NCBI RefSeq assembly: GCF_019797765.1 | Contig: NZ_CP081862.1 | Coordinates: 3,100,001 to 3,164,000, forward strand | Direction of reading: 5' to 3' | DNA length: 64,000 nucleotides | From: Cellulomonas sp. C5510 | Lineage (GTDB): Bacteria > Actinomycetota > Actinomycetes > Actinomycetales > Cellulomonadaceae | In this document: positions 59,901 to 64,000 of the stretch, one piece after another | Numbering within the stretch: the stretch's first letter is position 1 | Layout of the letters: every line of letters begins with the position of its first letter | Notes under the pieces: generated by a model | What the model was told of the DNA's origin: nothing | The model's input: the letters and a program-made list of their open reading frames with translations, nothing else | Database searches by the model: none | Program-made: the position numbers and the translations under genes

Positions 59901-60746
59901 ATGACGACGACCCCCGGAGCAGCCCCGAGCGGCGGCCCCAGCGCCGGAGCCGACGGGCCGGCGGAGCGACCCGCCCTGCCCGCCCGGCGCCCGGTGACCG
60001 TCCGCGGCACGACGCTCGGAGGGCCGAGGCCCGCCGTCGTCGTCCCGGTCACCGCCACGGAGCCGGACACGCTCCGGGCCGAGGCCGCCGCGGCCGCCGC
60101 AGCGCGCCCGGACGTCGTCGAGTGGCGCGCCGACCACCTCGCGGCCGGGGTCGCGGACCCCACGGCCGTCGCCCGGGCCGCCCTCGTCGTCCGCGACGCC
60201 GTCGGCGACCTCCCCCTGCTCGTCACCGTCCGGACCACCGCGGAGGGCGGGCACGCCGACGTCGAGGGCGACGCGTACGCCGCGCCCCTCCTCGCCGTGC
60301 TGGCGACCGGGGCGGCGGACCTCCTGGACGTCGAGGTGGCCCGTGACCCCGCCACGGTGCGACGACTGCTCGACGCCGCGCACGCCGCGGGCGTCCCCGT
60401 CGTGGGGTCCAGCCACGACTTCGCCGGCACGCCGTCCCGCGACGCGCTCGTCGGCCGGCTGCTCGCGATGGCCGACCTGGGTGCCGACGTCCTCAAGGTC
60501 GCCGTGACCCCGCACGACCCGGACGACGTGCTCACGCTGCTCGCGGCGACCCTGGACGCGAGCCGGCGCACCGACCGCCCGCTCGTCACGATGGCCATGG
60601 GCCCGCTCGGCGTGGTGTCCCGCGTCGGCGGCGGCGTGTTCGGCTCCGCGGCGACGTTCGGCACCGTCGGGGCGGCGTCCGCCCCCGGTCAGGTCCGGCT
60701 CGGCGCCCTGCGCGCGGCGCTCGACGTGGTGCACGGCCCGGCCTGA
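59901..60746 (+). CDS. aroD: Type I 3-dehydroquinate dehydratase
   Basis: 281 residues. Class I aldolase-like dehydratase of the shikimate pathway: VEWRADHL (residues 74-80), GSSHDF with the catalytic His172, and the Schiff-base Lys199 in DVLKVAVTP. The Arg in TVRTTAEGG binds substrate carboxylate. N-terminal 30 residues are low-complexity. ATG 59901 has AGGAGG 5 bases upstream. Many actinobacteria instead use the unrelated type II enzyme. Alone; closed by the hairpin at 60768-60800. Confidence 0.9.
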   Translation: MTTTPGAAPSGGPSAGADGPAERPALPARRPVTVRGTTLGGPRPAVVVPVTATEPDTLRAEAAAAAAARPDVVEWRADHLAAGVADPTAVARAALVVRDAVGDLPLLVTVRTTAEGGHADVEGDAYAAPLLAVLATGAADLLDVEVARDPATVRRLLDAAHAAGVPVVGSSHDFAGTPSRDALVGRLLAMADLGADVLKVAVTPHDPDDVLTLLAATLDASRRTDRPLVTMAMGPLGVVSRVGGGVFGSAATFGTVGAASAPGQVRLGALRAALDVVHGPA

Positions 60747-60767
60747 GGCGACGCGCCGGGCGACGCA

Positions 60768-60800
60768 GCGGCCCGGCACCCCCTCGGGGTCCCGGGCCGC
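60768..60800. terminator. Bidirectional hairpin terminator
   Basis: 15-bp stem with one mismatch (60768-60782 with 60786-60800), CTC loop, between the convergent aroD and guaA stops. Confidence 0.75.
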
Positions 60801-60824
60801 CGTCCACCACGCCTCAGCGGCGCG

Positions 60825-62441
60825 TCACTCCCACTCGATGGTGCCCGGCGGCTTGCTCGTCACGTCGAGCACCACGCGGTTGACCTCGGGCACCTCGTTG
60901 GTGATCCGGGTCGAGATGGTCGCGAGCACGTCGTAGGGCAGCCGCGTCCAGTCGGCGGTCATCGCGTCCTCGGAGGACACCGGGCGCAGCACCACCGGGT
61001 GCCCGTACGTCCGGCCGTCGCCCTGCACGCCCACCGAGCGCACGTCGGCGAGCAGCACGACGGGGCACTGCCAGATCTCGCGGTCCAGGCCGGCGCGGGT
61101 CAGCTCCTCGCGGGCGATGAGGTCGGCGGCGCGCAGCACGTCGAGGCGCTCGGCCGTGACCTCCCCGATGATGCGGATGCCGAGCCCCGGGCCGGGGAAC
61201 GGCTGCCGCCACACGATGGACTCCGGGACGCCGAGCTCCAGGCCGACCGCCCGCACCTCGTCCTTGAACAGGGCGCGCAGCGGCTCGACCAGCTCGAACT
61301 GCAGGTCGTCCGGCAGCCCGCCGACGTTGTGGTGGCTCTTGATGTTCGCCGCGCCCTCGCCGCCGCCGGACTCGACGACGTCGGGGTACAGCGTGCCCTG
61401 CACGAGGAACCGCACCTCCTCGCCGTGGGCGCCCGCCTCCTCGACGACCTCGCGCGCCGCGTCCTCGAACACGCGGATGAACTCGCGGCCGATGATCTTG
61501 CGCTTCGTCTCCGGGTCGGTGTGGCCGGCCAGCGCGGCGAGGAACCGCTCGCGGGCGTCGACGACCTTGAGGTTCACGCCGGTGGAGGCGACGAAGTCCT
61601 GCTCGACCTGCTCGGCCTCGCCGGTGCGCAGCAGGCCGTGGTCGACGAACACGCACGTGAGCTGGTCGCCGACGGCCCGCTGCACCAGCGCCGCGGCGAC
61701 GGAGGAGTCCACGCCGCCGGACAGCCCGCAGATCACCCGGGCCGTCCCGACCTGGGCGCGGATCCGCTCGACCTGGTCGGCGATGACGTTGCCCGGGTTC
61801 CAGTCGGGGGTCAGCCCGGCGCCCTCGTACAGGAAGTGCTCGAGCGTCCGCTGACCGAGCGGCGAGTGCTTGACCTCCGGGTGCCACTGCACGCCGAACA
61901 GGCGGCGCGCGCGGTCCTCGAACGCCGCGACCGGCGAGCCGGCGGAGGTCGCCAGGACCTCGAACCCCTCGGGGGCGGCGTGGACGGCGTCTCCGTGGCT
62001 CATCCAGACGGTCTGCTGCTCGGGGCTGTCCGCGAGGACGGTGCCCGTGCTGACGACGTCCACCGGCGTGCCGCCGTACTCGCGGTTGCCGGTCTGCGCG
62101 ACCTCGCCGCCGAGGGCCTTGGCCATGGCCTGGAACCCGTAGCAGATGCCCAGCACCGGCACGCCCGCCTCGAACAGCGCCGGGTCGACGAACGGCGCCC
62201 CCTCGGCGTACACCGAGGACGGCCCGCCGGACAGGATGATCGCCGACGGGTCCTTGGCCAGCATGTCCTGCACGGAGGCGGTGTGCGGCACGATCTCGGA
62301 GTACACGCTGGCCTCGCGGACGCGGCGCGCGATGAGCTGGGCGTACTGGGCCCCGAAGTCGACCACGAGCACCGGGCGGTGCTGGTCGGCGGGCGAGGAG
62401 CCGGGGGGCGGTGGCACGGGCACGGGAGAGGCGTCGGTCAC
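60825..62441 (-). CDS. guaA: GMP synthase (glutamine-hydrolysing)
   Basis: 538 residues. Amidates XMP to GMP with glutamine ammonia. Class I glutaminase triad: Cys100 in GICYGFQ, His187 and Glu189 in [11 protein letters not shown]-pyrophosphatase P-loop SGGVDSS at 241-247; C-terminal dimerisation domain ending KPPGTIEWE. The first 20 residues are Pro-rich and extra. GTG 62441 lies 6 bases after TACCCT: probably leaderless. Confidence 0.97.
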   Translation of the reverse strand: MTDASPVPVPPPPGSSPADQHRPVLVVDFGAQYAQLIARRVREASVYSEIVPHTASVQDMLAKDPSAIILSGGPSSVYAEGAPFVDPALFEAGVPVLGICYGFQAMAKALGGEVAQTGNREYGGTPVDVVSTGTVLADSPEQQTVWMSHGDAVHAAPEGFEVLATSAGSPVAAFEDRARRLFGVQWHPEVKHSPLGQRTLEHFLYEGAGLTPDWNPGNVIADQVERIRAQVGTARVICGLSGGVDSSVAAALVQRAVGDQLTCVFVDHGLLRTGEAEQVEQDFVASTGVNLKVVDARERFLAALAGHTDPETKRKIIGREFIRVFEDAAREVVEEAGAHGEEVRFLVQGTLYPDVVESGGGEGAANIKSHHNVGGLPDDLQFELVEPLRALFKDEVRAVGLELGVPESIVWRQPFPGPGLGIRIIGEVTAERLDVLRAADLIAREELTRAGLDREIWQCPVVLLADVRSVGVQGDGRTYGHPVVLRPVSSEDAMTADWTRLPYDVLATISTRITNEVPEVNRVVLDVTSKPPGTIEWE

Positions 62442-62447
62442 CGGACC

Positions 62448-62453
62448 AGGGTA
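62448..62453 (-). promoter_or_regulatory. -10 hexamer TACCCT, leaderless start of guaA
   Basis: On the minus strand TACCCT, 6 bases, GTG 62441. No ribosome site. Confidence 0.6.
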
Positions 62454-62483
62454 GTGCTCCGCGGGAGGGCCACGGCCGCGCGC

Positions 62484-62903
62484 TCAGGAGCCGGAGCGGT
62501 CCCCGATGCGGCGCTGCCGGGAGATCTCCTGGCGGAGGCTCTCGTGGAAGTCCTCGGCGACGGCGAGCTGCTCGCGCAGCGCCCGCGAGCGCTCCTCCGC
62601 GGCCAGCCGGTACATCGCGAGGCGCTCCAGCAGCTCGTCGTGGTCCTCCTGGCTGACGCCGGGGGCGTTGATGCGGTCGAGGACGCCCAGCAGGTCGCCC
62701 ATCTCGTCGAGGGAGAAGTCGAGCGGCTTCATGCGCTTGATCAGCTCCAGCCGTGCGATGTCGGGCTCGGTGTACAGGCGGAAGCCGCCGTGCGTGCGGG
62801 CCGAGGGCCGGACCAGGCCGACCTCGCCGTAGTAGCGGATGGTGCGCAGGGACAGGCCGGTGCGCTCCGCGACCTCGCCGATCTGCATCAGGTGCAGGGA
62901 CAC
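62484..62903 (-). CDS. MerR family transcriptional regulator
   Basis: 139 residues. N-terminal HTH and wing (QIGEVAERTGLSLRTIRYYGEVGLVRPSARTHGGFRLY), followed by LELIKRMKPLDFSLDEMGDLLGVLD and a coiled-coil tail (HDELLERLAMYRLAAEERSRALREQLAVAEDF). No effector Cys pattern as in metal-sensing MerR. GTG 62903 is fixed by AAGGAGGT 7 bases upstream, ahead of the ATG at 62888. Target unknown; divergent from the acyltransferase gene. Confidence 0.92.
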   Translation of the reverse strand: MSLHLMQIGEVAERTGLSLRTIRYYGEVGLVRPSARTHGGFRLYTEPDIARLELIKRMKPLDFSLDEMGDLLGVLDRINAPGVSQEDHDELLERLAMYRLAAEERSRALREQLAVAEDFHESLRQEISRQRRIGDRSGS

Positions 62904-63103
62904 GGGCGACACCTCCTTCCGGCTCGGCGCGGCACAGCATAGTCGCGCCGGGCGCCGCGCTGACCTGCGCGGACGGAGGGGCCGGGTGCGGGCACGGCTC
63001 CCACCCTCCTGTGACGTGAGCGTCGACACCCCGGGGGCGGGCCCGCACCGCCGGTCGGGGGAGTCCCCGGCCTGCGGACTTCCCAAAACGCGCAATTCGG
63101 ACA

Positions 63104-63109
63104 TATCTT
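63104..63109 (+). promoter_or_regulatory. -10 hexamer TATCTT, leaderless start of the acyltransferase gene
   Basis: TATCTT, 7 bases, GTG 63117. It sits in a notably AT-rich short patch for this genome (63080-63116). Confidence 0.65.
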
Positions 63110-63116
63110 CCGTTAC

Positions 63117-64000
63117 GTGAGAGATGCCGACGCGACGCCCCGCCGCCTGCCCGGCCTCGACGCGCTCCGCGGCCTCGCCGTGTCGCTGGTCCTGCTCAAC
63201 CACGCCTGGCCCGCGACGTTCGGCGCCGCCGGCGTGGTCGGCGTGACGATCTTCTTCGCCCTCTCCGGCTGGCTCATCACCGGCCTGCTGCTCCGCGACG
63301 TCGAGCAGCACGGCCGCGTGCGCTACGGGCGCTTCGCCGCCGCGCGGGCCCTGCGCCTGTACCCGCCGATGCTGTTCATGCTCGCCGGGTTCGTCGTGGT
63401 CGAGGGCGCCCTGGACCACCTCGGCGACCGCCACCTGGTCCCGGAGTCGCTGCTGGCCGCCGTGACCTACACGATGAACCTGCCGCTGCTCCCCCACGGG
63501 AGCGAGTCGCTCTACCACTTCTGGACCCTGGCGACCGAGGAGCAGTTCTACCTGCTGTGGCCTCTCGTCCTGGCCTGGGGGTGGCGGCGCGGCCTGCTCC
63601 GGGTGGCCGTCGGGATCGGCGTCCTGGGCACCCTCGCGGCGTGCACGGTGACGATGCTGCTGGTCGCCCCCGACATCGCGCGCATCTACGCCCTGCCCAC
63701 GTCCTGGGCGGCTGCGCTGCTCGTCGGCTGCGCGGGCCGGCTCGGGCAGGACACGCTGCTGCAGCTGCTGCCCCCCGAGCGCGGTCCCCGTCGCCGGCTC
63801 CTCGTCGTGCTGGTCACGCTGCTGCTCGCGGCCTCGCTGTCCGGGCCGACCGGCGCGCACCCCTGGTGGTACCTGCTGGGCGTGCCGGCCGTCGCGGCGG
63901 CGACCGTCGTGCTCGTGTCGTACGCCGGGCGCTGGCCCGTGCTGCCCAGCGGGCTGCTGCGCCCGGCGGTCGCGCTCGGCACGGTCTCCTACGCCGCCTA
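63117..64000 (+). CDS. Acyltransferase 3 family membrane protein (3' end outside window)
   Basis: 294 codons visible, frame open to the window end. Multi-pass O-acyltransferase of the OafA/NolL family: N-terminal RLPGLDALRGLAVSLVLLNHAWP with the family His, VGVTIFFALSGWLITGLLLRD, and the conserved SLYHFWTLATEEQFYLLWPLVL. Such enzymes acetylate sugars of cell-surface polymers, antibiotics or glycolipids. Translation of the plus strand from GTG 63117 was done by hand; the start follows TATCTT. Divergent from the MerR regulator, which might control it (inference). Confidence 0.85.
   Translation, partial: MRDADATPRRLPGLDALRGLAVSLVLLNHAWPATFGAAGVVGVTIFFALSGWLITGLLLRDVEQHGRVRYGRFAAARALRLYPPMLFMLAGFVVVEGALDHLGDRHLVPESLLAAVTYTMNLPLLPHGSESLYHFWTLATEEQFYLLWPLVLAWGWRRGLLRVAVGIGVLGTLAACTVTMLLVAPDIARIYALPTSWAAALLVGCAGRLGQDTLLQLLPPERGPRRRLLVVLVTLLLAASLSGPTGAHPWWYLLGVPAVAAATVVLVSYAGRWPVLPSGLLRPAVALGTVSYAA

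Overview
The window is a continuous piece of a very GC-rich actinobacterial chromosome. Codon third positions are almost all G or C, many genes start with GTG, and many starts sit 6-8 bases after a TAnnnT hexamer, as in leaderless actinobacterial mRNAs. Gene content and order (galactose operon, DUF6350 gene beside sucCD, purN-purH, PspC-kinase module, MgtE_N/CBS-DUF1003-Mrp cluster) suggest Cellulomonadaceae or a close micrococcalean relative; this is an inference, with no 16S rRNA here to confirm it. I see no insertion sequences, integrases, CRISPR arrays, tRNA or rRNA genes, so the region looks like core chromosome with a few accessory modules. No gene-free stretch exceeds about 300 bases.

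Layout. 1-9.9 kb: 3' part of a DEAD-box RNA helicase, MpaB-type oxygenase, MarC and PHP-phosphoesterase pair, aminopeptidase P, YflT-like stress protein, then MgtE_N/CBS protein, DUF1003 protein and Mrp Fe-S carrier. 9.9-13.3 kb: DeoR regulator-galT-galK. 13.4-18 kb: exodeoxyribonuclease III facing a three-gene unit (C-S lyase-type aminotransferase, NCS1 permease, isochorismatase-like amidohydrolase with a 24-bp coding minisatellite). 18-22.8 kb: glyA-folD behind a ZTP riboswitch, DUF1345, GNAT, purU. 22.8-30.9 kb: ROK regulator with a single-domain sugar ABC ATPase, icd, aquaporin, DUF3017, ferredoxin-reductase-like enzyme and a DsbA-fold protein without its cysteines. 31-40.4 kb: GH38 alpha-mannosidase with its ABC importer, a small XRE-controlled operon with paired palindromic operators, and a second ROK regulator. 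40.5-47.5 kb: purN, a second ZTP riboswitch, purH, a frameshifted small membrane-protein gene, DUF6350 and sucCD. 47.5-50.6 kb: HTH/Clp_N pair with two operators, then a four-gene operon of type VII secretion-like small proteins. 50.6-64 kb: AIM24, PcrA, DUF456 and other membrane proteins, PspC-kinase/response-regulator facing a PspC-LiaF-like protein, aroD, guaA, MerR regulator, and the 5' part of an acyltransferase-3 gene.

How the genes work together. glyA, folD, purU, purN, purH and guaA cover one-carbon folate and late purine metabolism. The two ZTP aptamers tie glyA-folD and purH to the purine/folate alarmone ZTP, and purH consumes the corresponding monophosphate (AICAR). sucCD and icd share a similar palindrome next to their promoters, suggesting joint TCA-cycle control. 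The mannosidase operon and galactose operon handle sugar import and use. The most novel-looking parts are the orphan type VII-like operon with a double YbaB-like protein, the two small regulator operons with paired TTGAC-arm operators, and the divergent PspC envelope-stress module.
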